Below the pieces are notes generated by a model. It was not told where the DNA came from and ran no database searches. It was given only the letters and a program-made list of their open reading frames with translations. Shown here piece by piece: positions 52,620 to 62,590 of a DNA stretch of 64,000 nt. Positions within the stretch are counted from its first letter, which is position 1; each line of letters starts with the position of its first letter. A program made the position numbers and the translations under genes. This DNA is from Cylindrospermum stagnale PCC 7417 (GTDB taxonomy: Bacteria > Cyanobacteriota > Cyanobacteriia > Cyanobacteriales > Nostocaceae): positions 6,836,501 to 6,900,500 of the forward strand of contig NC_019757.1 of assembly GCF_000317535.1 (NCBI RefSeq), given 5' to 3'.

Positions 52620-53383
52620 TCACTCTCAGCAGAGTTAGCGATCGCATCTTGAATTTCTTGCCCAAAGTTTCGACCCACAATTTCTGACAAAAACTTCAGT
52701 TCTTCCTGCAACAGAACATAACCTAGTTGCCCACTATCAGAAGGTTTGCCACAAAGCACTTTTGTGAAGAAACCATCATAGCCATACTCTGGAAAATACC
52801 AAGGTTCAGTTTCGGGACTGGGTAAAACTATTTCCGGTTGATTCTCCCCTGGAGCAATCAGAATTGGGAAAAGCCAACAGGTGAATGGTTTATAGTGCCA
52901 GGGATGTAATCCTTTTGCTTTGGAAAGCTCCTGTAATCCGCAGCGAGAATCATCTAGTAAAAAAACACATCCTGTGTTTTTGAAATGGCTTGGATAGTCG
53001 TTCACAATACTGGAAATATTTTTCTCCTTTACTGCTGTTTTCTTAATCGAACATAGACCTTTCCATTCCAACTTTTCAACCGGAAAGTCTTCATAATCTT
53101 CATCATCGATAATTACTTCTTTTGGTAAGTCAAGACCAAGAGACTTAAAAAACTCTGCTTCTTCTTCAGCGACTCTTTGAATAACTTCAGCAGTTTCTTG
53201 ATTGACGTGAGTTCCATGATGACAGCACATACCGTGACAGCTAGATAAAGAGCAACGCTGACGATTCTGCTTGAATGAATCAATCTCAAGAGTAGCCTGA
53301 ATAAGTTCATCTCGGCAAACTTGTTCTGTCTGTGGGTAAGCCGTAAAAGTTGTTAATTTTTCTGGAAGATTAGCGTTAGACAT
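52616..53383 (-). CDS. Cys-rich protein of the YkgJ (zinc/iron-chelating) type
   Basis: 255 residues from the ATG at 53383. Cys and His clusters are CSLSSCHGMCCHHGTH, WKGLCSIKK, GCVFLLDDSRCGL and PFTCWLFP, the pattern of YkgJ-like metal-binding proteins. An Fe-S or zinc site is likely; function is not established. The frame is open 39 codons further upstream, but that part is basic and family-unlike. Confidence 0.7.
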   Translation of the reverse strand: MSNANLPEKLTTFTAYPQTEQVCRDELIQATLEIDSFKQNRQRCSLSSCHGMCCHHGTHVNQETAEVIQRVAEEEAEFFKSLGLDLPKEVIIDDEDYEDFPVEKLEWKGLCSIKKTAVKEKNISSIVNDYPSHFKNTGCVFLLDDSRCGLQELSKAKGLHPWHYKPFTCWLFPILIAPGENQPEIVLPSPETEPWYFPEYGYDGFFTKVLCGKPSDSGQLGYVLLQEELKFLSEIVGRNFGQEIQDAIANSAESD

Positions 53384-53666
53384 TTGTTTTAATCCCAAAG
53401 AATGGGGGAATGCAAAACATGAGTAAATCCGCTGTAGTAAAATCAGTTTCCTATTTGTTCTTAGGAGAGTTAGCAACTGATTCTTGGATTTATTACACAA
53501 AGTTTCGACCTAATAATCTCGGACGAAACTATTCTGGCTATCCTTATTTAAAAATCTGATAAGTTTTTGGGTTGATTGTAATCAGGAGCCTTTAGGAGAC
53601 AAACCAATAATTTTATCTTGATTGTTAGTTATCAGTGTTGCCTCCCCAGCAAAATGAACAAAATAA

Positions 53667-54512
53667 TTAGGAACGGCAAATTAATATTTGTCGGGGTGAT
53701 TCCGAAGTGAAAGGTGTTAGATCATAATCACCAAACCAATGTTCGATTGTAAACCCGTTATACTTCAGCAGCATATCTAGCTCTTTTGGGAAATATAACC
53801 GATATTTTATTTCTTCTATAATTTCTTTTTTTTGTCCTGTTAATTGAAAAAATAGCTTCCAAATCCATATCTGTTGAGGCAAATGTAATTCATTTTCATA
53901 AGTTACCACGACTGTACCTTTTCCATCTGGATCTTCATATACTGAATATAAGTTTCGAGTTTTAGATAATAAGAATTCTAGGTTATCTTCTCGCAAGTAA
54001 TTTTCTAGTTCAATAATAAATCTGCCGTCTGGTTGTAGATATTTACGAACCAATTTCAAGCAATTCTCAATTGATTGTAAATCTGAAAGATGTCCCAGGG
54101 TGTTGAAAGGAATTATTATCAGGGAGAACTGCTTATCAAGGGCAAAGTTTTGGACATCAGCTTGTATCCATTCTACTTGAGAGCATTTTCTTCTAGCTTC
54201 TTCTAGCATAGATTCGGAAATATCAATCCCCGTCACCTGCCAACCTTTTTCGGCTAAACTAATGGAAATTCTACCATTACCACAACATAATTCTAAAATT
54301 GGCTCACCATAACGATTTGCCATATCCATCCAAAATGGAATGTCACGAACTAGTATATCGGGTTCAAGGTAATTATTCTCATAAAGTAGATTGTAATGTC
54401 TACCATCATATAAGATAGACTCATTATTATAAATCTTGCTCACACTTTCTAATTTAGAGTCAATTTGTAATCTATCAAAAATTGATAACATTTGATTTTT
54501 TTCACTATTCAT
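53667..54512 (-). CDS. Class I SAM-dependent methyltransferase of the NRPS cluster
   Basis: 281 residues. Motif I is ILELCCGNGRISISLAEKG, followed by VTGIDISESMLEEAR and WIQADVQNF, a class I Rossmann fold using S-adenosylmethionine. The C-terminal YRLYFPKELDMLLKYNGF resembles small-molecule methyltransferases. It starts 48 bases after the NRPS stop on the same strand, so it is the last gene of the operon and likely methylates its product on N or O. Confidence 0.82.
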   Translation of the reverse strand: MNSEKNQMLSIFDRLQIDSKLESVSKIYNNESILYDGRHYNLLYENNYLEPDILVRDIPFWMDMANRYGEPILELCCGNGRISISLAEKGWQVTGIDISESMLEEARRKCSQVEWIQADVQNFALDKQFSLIIIPFNTLGHLSDLQSIENCLKLVRKYLQPDGRFIIELENYLREDNLEFLLSKTRNLYSVYEDPDGKGTVVVTYENELHLPQQIWIWKLFFQLTGQKKEIIEEIKYRLYFPKELDMLLKYNGFTIEHWFGDYDLTPFTSESPRQILICRS

Positions 54513-54560
54513 TGGCGATTAATCCCTGTTTTAATTGATGAGAATTTTTAATTTGTAACA

Positions 54561-57500
54561 CTAAGATTTTTTTGAAAATAACTCAAATTCAGAAATTTTT
54601 ATTTCTAAATTTTCAACAAGCCGCTGAAGAATATTTTGATAGTCACTAAAAAACTGCTCTATGCTTTCAGATGTAAATAAGTTTGTACTGTAATATGCTA
54701 AAATTTTCATAATTGAATAATCTGCTTCCGGTGAATAAATATAAATTTCTAGCGGATTCTCCTCTTCATTCCAAAGTTCACCTTGATTTACAAGTGCTAT
54801 GGGTTCTGAATCAAACATTTCACCTTGCCCAGAAACTGGTGGAATCATACTCACAAATGTGGTTTGCAGCGATTTTAGTCCGCTGATATTATTAAACACA
54901 TTATTTACAGGAATATCTTGATGAGCGATCGCTTCACTAACTGTCTGTTTAACCTGTTGTAGAAGAGTTTGTCCTGTTTGCGAGTCATCAATGTGGGAGT
55001 ACAAATAAAGGCAATTAAAAAAGCAACCCATCATTTTTTCAACTACTGGAGTTCGGCGATTAGCCGTTATCCCCGTGACTATAATTTCTGTTTGTCCACT
55101 TAATTTAAATAAGAGTATCTTTAGAGCTGTCAAAATAATGACAAAATTGGTAACTCCTTGGGAACGGCTGAGAGATGTGATTGCAATTCCCAGACTCTCT
55201 GGTAGTTCTAGAGAATATAAAGATGCATATTGACTGCTGGTGGTTTGCTGTGGCTGTTTAGTAGGTAGGAGATTGAGTGGTGTGGGAATATTAGCCAGCT
55301 TTTTCTGCCAATAAGCAAGCTGCTTTGCCAGTAACCCTGCATTTAACCACTGTTGCTCCCAGATGGTGAAATCCCCATACTGAATAGGTTCTTCAGGTAA
55401 GGGTGAAGGCTTACCAATGGAGAAGGCGCTATAGATAATTTCTAACTCTTGAAGCCAGATTCCCATTGACCAGCCATCTGTAATTATGTGGTGTATTGTG
55501 ACTAATAGCTGATACTTCTCTTTTGCCAACTTCAGCAAGGTTGTCTTCATCAGAGAGCCAGATGCTAGATTAAATTTGTGGCGGGCTTGTTGAGTAAAAA
55601 TTCTTTGAGCCGCCGCATCTCGCTCTACTGGAAGTAGATGCTGTAAATCTAGTATCTCTAGAGGCACGGTAAGGGATGGAGCAACGACCTGCTGGGGTTG
55701 ACCTTGTACAATAGTAAAGTTAGTACGTAGAATTTCGTGTCTACGGATAATCTCATTGATGCTTTGCTCCAAGACATTGGCAGAGAGCGGGATAGTAAAA
55801 TGTAGAATCATAGGGCAGTTGTAGCCGCAGCTGTCTGGATTCAACTCCACTGACTCCCATGTAGACTTTTGTGCAGAAGACAAGGGTATATGTTGCTCTC
55901 GTGGGACGTGTACCAGAGGCGGAAGGGCGTCAATCACCATACTCCTGGATTCAATTAGGCGTGAATTTTCGATGTACTGACTGACTGAAGCTATCGTAGG
56001 TGTCGTAAATAGATAGTCTAGAGGAAGTTGGATAGAAAAGGCTTGCTCAATACGTGAGACAACAGAGGTGGCAAGCAGCGAGTGTCCCCCCAATTCAAAG
56101 AAGTTGTCGTTAATACCTACTTGTTGCAGTCCCAGAACCTCAGACCAAATAGCAGCTAGGATTTTTTCAGTAGGACTGCTAGGGGCGACAAAATTTTCTG
56201 CTTGGTCTGGTCTAGTAGCATCAGGCACTGGTAGCGAGGAGCGATCGACTTTGCCATTAGGGGTTAGGGGTAAAGCATCCAACATGACAAAGCGATCAGG
56301 TATCATATACACAGGCAGTTTTGCTTGTAAAAAACTGCGGAGAAGCGGTATTAGCTTTTGCTCAGACAGTACGCTGCTTTGTGGGTTTTCCACTAGATAG
56401 GCCACTAGGCGCTTATCACCTGGAATATCCTCTCTAACTATCACAACAGCCTCCCGCACGTCTGGATGTTGAGTTAGTGCTGCCTCAATTTCACCCAGTT
56501 CAATACGGAAGCCGCGAATCTTTACTTGATGGTCGATACGTCCGAGAAATTCAATGTTGCCATCAGGTAGATAGCAGGCTAAATCACCAGTTTTGTAGAG
56601 GCGAGAACCTGGTTCATTGCTCAAGGGGTTGGGGATAAATTTCTCCAGAGTTAAATCGGGACGGTTAAGGTATCCCCGTGCCAGCCCATCTCCATCGATG
56701 TACAGTTCTCCAGGGACACCAATGGGGACAGGTTGCTTTTGAGCATCCAGCAGAAAACAGCGCGTATTGGAGATGGGGCGACCTATGGGAATAGTTGTAT
56801 CTCCTTCTGCGACATCCTGTACCAAGTACCAGGTGGCGAATGTTGTACTTTCTGTCGGTCCATAAACATGAAGCATTCGCTGAGGTGGTCCATTCTTCAG
56901 CACTTCTTTGACCCACCTTGGCTCGACCGCCTCTCCTCCAAATAGAAGGTGGTGTACCGAACGGAAAGCCGAGGGAACAACACTCGCCATTTGATTAAAT
57001 AAGGCGGTTGTCAAAAACAACACGCTGATTTCTTGCTTTTGAATAAACTGTGCAAAGTCATTGGGTGAAAGAACCACATCCTTGCAAACCCCAACGAGCT
57101 TCGCCCCGTGAAGTAGCGCTCCCCAAATCTCAAAAGTGACAGCATCGAAGGAAAAGTTTGACGCGAAAGCAACTACATCTTGGCATTGTAAATTGATGTA
57201 ATTCGTATTAAGTAATAAGCGGTTTACTGCTCGGTGAGGAACAGTAACCCCCTTGGGCTGACCAGTTGAGCCAGAGGTGTAGATGACATATGCTAGGTTA
57301 TCGGGCGTCACGTCGCTCGTGGGGTTTGACTTCACCTGGTGGGCAATTTTTACCCAATCAGAATCCAAGCAGATGGTATGTGCAGAGTATTGGGAAAACT
57401 CCTCGGACAGATGCGCCTGGGTAAGCAGCACTGGCACAGAGGAGTCTTCCAGCATATAAGCCAAGCGCTCAGACGGATACCCTCGGTCTAAGGGAACATA

Positions 57501-57872
57501 AGCACCACCTGCTTTAAGGACACCAAGAACTCCCACTATCATTTCTAGGGAGCGTTCAACGCAGATACCCACTAGCACTTCTGGCCCAACGCCCAGGCTT
57601 TGCAGGTGATGTGCTAGCTGATTGGCTCTGGCATTAAGTTCTTGGTAGGTTAGCTGTTTCCCTTCAAAAACCACAGCGACAGCTTTTGGAGTGCGTTCCA
57701 CCTGCTCTGCGAATAGCTGATGAATACACTTATCTTGAGGATAATCACGCTGAGTGTCATTCCACTCGATTAATAACTTATGCAGTTCTGTCTCGGTAAG
57801 AAGTTGTGCGCTATCAAGTTGTTGTTTTAGATGAGCAACTAGTATTTTTGAATCATTAAAATGCTCATTCAT
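54561..57872 (-). CDS. Single-module NRPS with order A-PCP-C
   Basis: 1103 residues. Adenylation domain about 55-550 with A3 YTSGSTGQPKG, A5 YGPTE, A7 YKTGDL, A10 Lys541. Carrier domain: GGHSLL with Ser598. Condensation domain about 660-1090 with HHIITDG at 794-800. No second A, TE or reductase. By hand alignment to GrsA, the specificity residues are D243, A244, F247, F286, L310, G312, V336, T344, F345 and K541 (DAFFLGVTFK), in the range I associate with Ile/Val-like side chains. A C domain after the only carrier suggests transfer to a free amine. Confidence 0.85.
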   Translation of the reverse strand: MNEHFNDSKILVAHLKQQLDSAQLLTETELHKLLIEWNDTQRDYPQDKCIHQLFAEQVERTPKAVAVVFEGKQLTYQELNARANQLAHHLQSLGVGPEVLVGICVERSLEMIVGVLGVLKAGGAYVPLDRGYPSERLAYMLEDSSVPVLLTQAHLSEEFSQYSAHTICLDSDWVKIAHQVKSNPTSDVTPDNLAYVIYTSGSTGQPKGVTVPHRAVNRLLLNTNYINLQCQDVVAFASNFSFDAVTFEIWGALLHGAKLVGVCKDVVLSPNDFAQFIQKQEISVLFLTTALFNQMASVVPSAFRSVHHLLFGGEAVEPRWVKEVLKNGPPQRMLHVYGPTESTTFATWYLVQDVAEGDTTIPIGRPISNTRCFLLDAQKQPVPIGVPGELYIDGDGLARGYLNRPDLTLEKFIPNPLSNEPGSRLYKTGDLACYLPDGNIEFLGRIDHQVKIRGFRIELGEIEAALTQHPDVREAVVIVREDIPGDKRLVAYLVENPQSSVLSEQKLIPLLRSFLQAKLPVYMIPDRFVMLDALPLTPNGKVDRSSLPVPDATRPDQAENFVAPSSPTEKILAAIWSEVLGLQQVGINDNFFELGGHSLLATSVVSRIEQAFSIQLPLDYLFTTPTIASVSQYIENSRLIESRSMVIDALPPLVHVPREQHIPLSSAQKSTWESVELNPDSCGYNCPMILHFTIPLSANVLEQSINEIIRRHEILRTNFTIVQGQPQQVVAPSLTVPLEILDLQHLLPVERDAAAQRIFTQQARHKFNLASGSLMKTTLLKLAKEKYQLLVTIHHIITDGWSMGIWLQELEIIYSAFSIGKPSPLPEEPIQYGDFTIWEQQWLNAGLLAKQLAYWQKKLANIPTPLNLLPTKQPQQTTSSQYASLYSLELPESLGIAITSLSRSQGVTNFVIILTALKILLFKLSGQTEIIVTGITANRRTPVVEKMMGCFFNCLYLYSHIDDSQTGQTLLQQVKQTVSEAIAHQDIPVNNVFNNISGLKSLQTTFVSMIPPVSGQGEMFDSEPIALVNQGELWNEEENPLEIYIYSPEADYSIMKILAYYSTNLFTSESIEQFFSDYQNILQRLVENLEIKISEFELFSKKS

Positions 57873-57935
57873 AAGTAACCCTCTGATAAAGAATTATGCT
57901 CCTGTTTTAAATGAAATGCCTACAGAATGAGGCTT

Positions 57936-59300
57936 TCAATGATTTTTAACTGGTTTTTCCATCGAAATAACCGAAGAACCCACTACCTCAACTAAGGTAT
58001 CTGGTGCTATTGTCTGGAGATGCCAGTCAGTGATTTCTTCACCAGGTATCAAAACCGGAGTGCCAGGGGGGATTTTTTTGATGCTTTGACAGCTCACCAG
58101 TCCTTTTGCTTCCTGGAGATAAACTTCTTTTCTTGTGGATGCAAAAAAAGCCTCTCTCGGTAAACACCGCATTACTGGAGTTCTCATTAAAATATGCTCG
58201 TCAAATAATTCTCTGGGAGCTTGAGTAGCCAGAGTTGTGTAAATTTCTTCCAAGACTTTAGCTACATGAACAAAATCATCATCAGTATTTTGAAATGAGA
58301 AAATTAGTAGTACTCCTCTGGAATCAGAGTATTCGTCATCAACACCACGTTCATACAGTAATTTAACTAGATTATCGCCTGTAATGCGATCGCTATACAG
58401 GAAAAGTTTGAATGGATCGGACACCTGGGAATCATAAGTTAAAGTATTTCCCCAATTATCTAGTAGAGACCGCAATTGATCACAATTGCCAGCCACCTTG
58501 TGAAAAATAGATTTTCTCTCATCTCCAAAAGCCAGTTGAATAGCTTCTTCTATACTTAATAATAGGAGATTACTCCTTGATGTGGTTTCAAACAAGGCCA
58601 GGGCGGTGAGTGCTTCTTCCTCGGTAATCACTGAAGCTTCCGGTAAGTGAATTAATGCTGTTTGCACAAGACTACCAACAAACTTGTGCAGGCTATGAAC
58701 AACCAAGTCACATTCTAATGTCACTGCTGATGTTTTTGCTTCTAAGAAAGGAAAATGAGTTCCATGTGCTTCGTCGAGCATGAACTCAATATTTTTACCT
58801 CGGCAATATTTGGCAATCTTCTCTAAGTTAGTTATTTTTCCATCGTAGCTAGGATAGGTTAAAAAAAGTGCAGTTACCTCCTCACCTGCTGTTTCTAATG
58901 CTTGAATAACTTCTTCATCTGTGGGCATGAAGGAACGAGATGGAATAAAAAATGGTTCTGTTCCCGAAAGGATAAATCCATGAATTATGGATAAGTGGCT
59001 ATTTAGACCAATAGCAATTTTTCGATGTTTTCTTGCCAATAGACTACAGGCAATTAAAATTCCTTGAGTAGCTCCTCCAGTAATAAAAAATGTACGTTTT
59101 GTTTTATATAGACTAGAAATATACTTTTCTACATTGTCAAATTCGTCACGGTTAAAGAACGGTAAATCATAGCCATAAATGCGCTCGTCAAAATGTTCCG
59201 ATTCTCCTCTATATCCTTGATGAGCAGGAGTGTGAAGCCTCAGTTTTGTTAATGATTCATGAGACGAAATCATCTGATAAGTAAGTAATTTATCATTCAT
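57936..59300 (-). CDS. PLP-dependent Orn/Lys/Arg decarboxylase-type enzyme (paralogue B)
   Basis: 454 residues. The PLP Lys is K206 in VVHSLHKFVGSLVQ, and Asp176 in FMLDEAHGTHFPF contacts the pyridine ring. The C-terminal domain (MRCLPREAFFASTRKEVYLQEAKG..PPGTPVLIPGEEITDW) is that of short-form decarboxylases like Bacillus SpeA; the wing domain is absent. It could make agmatine, putrescine or cadaverine, or a related product. Against paralogue A the loop GVDDEYSDSRG is changed from GVYFEYFEPRG, near the substrate pocket of this family. It starts 63 bases before the NRPS gene. Confidence 0.83.
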   Translation of the reverse strand: MNDKLLTYQMISSHESLTKLRLHTPAHQGYRGESEHFDERIYGYDLPFFNRDEFDNVEKYISSLYKTKRTFFITGGATQGILIACSLLARKHRKIAIGLNSHLSIIHGFILSGTEPFFIPSRSFMPTDEEVIQALETAGEEVTALFLTYPSYDGKITNLEKIAKYCRGKNIEFMLDEAHGTHFPFLEAKTSAVTLECDLVVHSLHKFVGSLVQTALIHLPEASVITEEEALTALALFETTSRSNLLLLSIEEAIQLAFGDERKSIFHKVAGNCDQLRSLLDNWGNTLTYDSQVSDPFKLFLYSDRITGDNLVKLLYERGVDDEYSDSRGVLLIFSFQNTDDDFVHVAKVLEEIYTTLATQAPRELFDEHILMRTPVMRCLPREAFFASTRKEVYLQEAKGLVSCQSIKKIPPGTPVLIPGEEITDWHLQTIAPDTLVEVVGSSVISMEKPVKNH

Positions 59301-59338
59301 CTAGGACTCCTATTAGATTATTCAACAGTATACATTTA

Positions 59339-59498
59339 TAGGACTTACGCACTGTACAAATTTACCCTTTTTTCAGGCTTTTTCGATGCGTCTCTTTACG
59401 CATCCTACACGTAGTGTGCTGCCCAGCACAATTTATAGGACTTTCAATGAATAAAATCGATAAACATATTTACCATTTTTGTCAATGCGTAAGTCCTA
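59339..59498. mobile_element. 160-bp MITE between the two PLP-enzyme genes
   Basis: Perfect 13-bp inverted ends TAGGACTTACGCA (59339-59351) and TGCGTAAGTCCTA (59486-59498) with no coding capacity. The inside contains the hairpin GTGCTGCCCAGCAC, also found at about 43181. The GGACTTACGC end also occurs at 27841. The rest of the 59301-59672 gap shows no gene. Confidence 0.8.
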
Positions 59499-59672
59499 AT
59501 TTAATTCACAATTCAAAATCTTAGTTATAATCAGCACTCTGAATAAAGCTCCAATTGTAAATTTATTGAGTACAGTTTATTAGCTCTTCAATTTGCTCGG
59601 TTATAAATCCCCAGATGCAAACAACCTCTTTAGTGGAACTTAAGATTAGACTGTCTCCTAAACGCTACTTCT

Positions 59673-61022
59673 TTAACTCATGACTTTAACTAAGGTATCT
59701 GGTGCTATTGTCTGGAGATGCCAGTCAGTGATTTCTTCGCCAGGGATCAAAACCGGAACGCAAGGGGGGATTTTTTTGATGTTTTGACAACTCACCAGTC
59801 CTTTGGCTTCATGGAGATAAACTTCTTTTCTTGTGGATGCAAAAAAAGCCTCTCTCGGTAAACACCGCATCACCGGAGTTCTAATTAAAATATGTTCGTC
59901 AAATAATTCTCTGGGAGCTTGAGTAGCCAGAGTTGTGTAAATTTCTGCCAAGACCTTAGCTACATGGACAAAATCATCATCAGTATTTTGAAATGAGAAA
60001 ATTAGTAGTACTCCTCTGGGCTCAAAATATTCAAAATAAACACCACTTTCATACAGTAATTTAGCTAGATTATCACCGGAAATGCGATCGCTATACAGGA
60101 AAAGTTTGAATGGATCGGACACCTGGGAATCATAAGTTAAAGTATTTCCCCAATTATCTAGTAGAGACCGCAATTGATCACAATTGCCAGCCACCTTGTG
60201 AAAAATAGATTTTCTCTCATCTCCAAAAGCCAGTTGAATCGCTTCTTCTATACTTAATAATAGGAGATTACTCCTTGATGTGGTTTCAAACAATGCCAGG
60301 GCGGTGAGTGTTTCTTCCTCGGTAATCACTGAAGCTTCCGGTAAGTGAATTAATGCTGTTTGCACAAGGCTACCAACAAACTTGTGCAGGCTATGAACAA
60401 CTAAGTCACATTCTAATGTCAAGGCTGATAAATTTTCTTCATCTAAGAAAGGAAAATGAGTGCCATGTGCTTCATCGATCATCAACTCAATATTTCTACT
60501 ACGGCAGTATTGGGAAATCCTGCCTAAGTCCGTCGTGATGCCATCATAGCTAGGATGTGTTAAAAAAAGTGCAGTCACATCTCCATCTGCTGATTCTAAT
60601 GCTTGAATAACTTCTTCATCTGTGGGCATGAAGGAACGCGACGGAATAAAAAATGGTTCTGTTTCCGAAAGGATAAATCCATGAATTATGGATAGGTGAC
60701 TATTTAGACCGATGGCAACTTTGCGGTGTCTTCTTGCCAGTATGCTACAGGCAATTAAAACTCCTTGGGTGGCTCCTCCAGTAATGAAAAATGTACGTTT
60801 AGTTTTATACAAACTAGAAATATGCTTTTCTACATTGTCAAATTTATCACGGTTAAAAAAGGGTAAATCGTAAGCATAGATGCGATCGCCAAAATATTCA
60901 GATACTCCCCGAACTCCTTGATGAGCAGGAGTGTGGAGCCGAACTTTTATTTCTGGGGAATGAGATGCAATCATCTTATAAGTGGACAATTTGCCATCCA
61001 TGTCGCTCGCTATAGGTTCCAT
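59673..61022 (-). CDS. PLP-dependent Orn/Lys/Arg decarboxylase-type enzyme (paralogue A)
   Basis: 449 residues, roughly 85% identical to the gene at 57936-59300 by eye, with matching DNA over long stretches. PLP Lys in VVHSLHKFVGSLVQ, Asp in LMIDEAHGTHFPF, and the same C-terminal domain. The Met at 61001 aligns with the start of paralogue B and is an alternative start. It keeps the more usual-looking substrate loop GVYFEYFEPRG. The two copies may take different substrates or form hetero-oligomers. Confidence 0.83.
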   Translation of the reverse strand: MEPIASDMDGKLSTYKMIASHSPEIKVRLHTPAHQGVRGVSEYFGDRIYAYDLPFFNRDKFDNVEKHISSLYKTKRTFFITGGATQGVLIACSILARRHRKVAIGLNSHLSIIHGFILSETEPFFIPSRSFMPTDEEVIQALESADGDVTALFLTHPSYDGITTDLGRISQYCRSRNIELMIDEAHGTHFPFLDEENLSALTLECDLVVHSLHKFVGSLVQTALIHLPEASVITEEETLTALALFETTSRSNLLLLSIEEAIQLAFGDERKSIFHKVAGNCDQLRSLLDNWGNTLTYDSQVSDPFKLFLYSDRISGDNLAKLLYESGVYFEYFEPRGVLLIFSFQNTDDDFVHVAKVLAEIYTTLATQAPRELFDEHILIRTPVMRCLPREAFFASTRKEVYLHEAKGLVSCQNIKKIPPCVPVLIPGEEITDWHLQTIAPDTLVKVMS

Positions 61023-61170
61023 AAGCCTGCTGTTTGACCTTTAATTTACTAAGTTTAAGAGCATCCCAAAATTGTAAAAATCCTGTTGAGTCAAGCCAGT
61101 CTGACTTTGCTATTCTCCGCAGGAATAAATTTACCCAAGTGGGATGCTCCCCTCCCTCGGTTTTGCGTTT

Positions 61171-61188
61171 TGCTAACAAGTGTTAGCA
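61171..61188. promoter_or_regulatory. Perfect 8-bp inverted repeat between DUF3326 and PLP genes
   Basis: TGCTAACA-AG-TGTTAGCA is an 18-bp near-continuous palindrome, 150 bases before the PLP gene and 21 bases after the DUF3326 stop. There is no T-run. It could be a regulator-binding site for an internal promoter, or a 3' hairpin. Confidence 0.5.
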
Positions 61189-61208
61189 GTGACTGAAAAA
61201 ATTCGATT

Positions 61209-62588
61209 TTAAAGAAAAATTGGCTCTATTGGGGGTATTGGACGTGTAGTTGCTTCAGGGGCAATTCCATGTCGTAAAGCGAGGAGTAACCCAGAGGCTT
61301 CCATGTAACTATTCACGTAGTAAATTTTTCTTCGTTCATGGTCAATTCCCAGAATGGAGGGAGTTACTTCATACTGAGTGTAATTGTCCCGAACCAGAAT
61401 AACTGGAATATTTTGCTCAAGAGAGGCAAAGAAGGGAATATTGCCTACCGAACTCTCTGGCATCACAACTGCTGAGACATTTTCTACAGAAATTCCCTGA
61501 CATCCTGATGGCAATGGAGTGTCGAATTTTGCTAGACGTGGAGAGTGGGTTAATCCTCTCAAAGTCGAACAGAGAAATGAACTAGAGATTAACTCTGCAC
61601 CATCCCGTGGGTCGCCTAGAGTCCCAAACATGGTATGAGCTTCATCTAGCAATAATGGTGAATGGGCAGCAGTAAAAGGATAAAAATTTGTTGTCATGTG
61701 GGTAAGAATTGCCTCTGCTCCTCCCCAGGGATTTGGTATAGATTCTTTGTTGTAATACTGCTGTCGAACTTCATCCTCAACTAAGAGGGTGGTGGAAAAA
61801 GCAACGGCATTAGTGTCTGTCTGAGCAACAATATCTAATGCCTTCATCAACTCATCAATGCCCTCAAATTCTCCAGAGGCATGACCGTAGGGGGAATAAG
61901 TGCATTTGGTTCTCACTTGTCCACCTGTCACCACCACAGGATCAATATTGATTCCTCCAACAGTTCTCAAAGCATTGAGGGCATTAAGGATATTGTTCAA
62001 AAATTTCTCTTGGGTTTTCTCAATAATCACACCAATTTTGGTGCGAGTTTCTGGTATCAGAGTAGTATGCCCCAACAAGAGATGGCAAATTAAATTTCCT
62101 TCTAGGTAAAGAACATTGTCACTAGCATAATAGAGGTCAGAAGCTGTAACCGAATTGGGATTAACAACTAAATAATCACAAGCTTTGGCTAAAAGATTAA
62201 CACTTGGGGTAGCATCACCAGCAAAACCTCCTATTTCCGCACGGACTCCTGTCGGGATAATACTAACAGCGACAAAAGGTTTAGCCGAAGATATTTGACG
62301 AGGACGAATATTTAATAAGGAAGGCCAGACAGGTTTTCTATCTGTTTCCAAAAAACTGCTTTCAAATACTAACTTATTTTCTCTGAGTGCTGTTAATATC
62401 AGCCGGATTGGTGTTCCTGGTAGTCCCAGTTCTCCAATTCGATGAGCGATTTCACTCCAAATTAGTTGCTTAGGAGAACATTCGATTTCAAAAGCTTTGG
62501 TGATAACTTGTGACACAATTAAGCTTACTCGATTAACTTCAACCCTTACATATACCTTATATTGAGCAATGATTATTAAATTTTCCAT
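61209..62588 (-). CDS. DUF3326 family protein with N-terminal extension
   Basis: 459 residues. From about residue 100: PFVAVSIIPTGVRAEIGGFAGDATPSVNLLAKACDYLVVNPNSV, then VVVTGGQVRTKCTYSPYGHASGEFEG and NPWGGAEAILTH, the DUF3326 family found in cyanobacteria and plants. Its function is unknown to me. The first 100 residues are extra (KAFEIECSPKQLIWSEIAHRIG) and match nothing I know. As the first gene of the cluster it could act on the substrate or product of the PLP enzymes; that is inference. Confidence 0.75.
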   Translation of the reverse strand: MENLIIIAQYKVYVRVEVNRVSLIVSQVITKAFEIECSPKQLIWSEIAHRIGELGLPGTPIRLILTALRENKLVFESSFLETDRKPVWPSLLNIRPRQISSAKPFVAVSIIPTGVRAEIGGFAGDATPSVNLLAKACDYLVVNPNSVTASDLYYASDNVLYLEGNLICHLLLGHTTLIPETRTKIGVIIEKTQEKFLNNILNALNALRTVGGINIDPVVVTGGQVRTKCTYSPYGHASGEFEGIDELMKALDIVAQTDTNAVAFSTTLLVEDEVRQQYYNKESIPNPWGGAEAILTHMTTNFYPFTAAHSPLLLDEAHTMFGTLGDPRDGAELISSSFLCSTLRGLTHSPRLAKFDTPLPSGCQGISVENVSAVVMPESSVGNIPFFASLEQNIPVILVRDNYTQYEVTPSILGIDHERRKIYYVNSYMEASGLLLALRHGIAPEATTRPIPPIEPIFL

Positions 62589-62590
62589 AA

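Noticed and set aside
54561-57872. Full peptide assembly line
   Set aside because: Only one adenylation, one carrier and one condensation domain are present and no other NRPS/PKS gene lies in the window.
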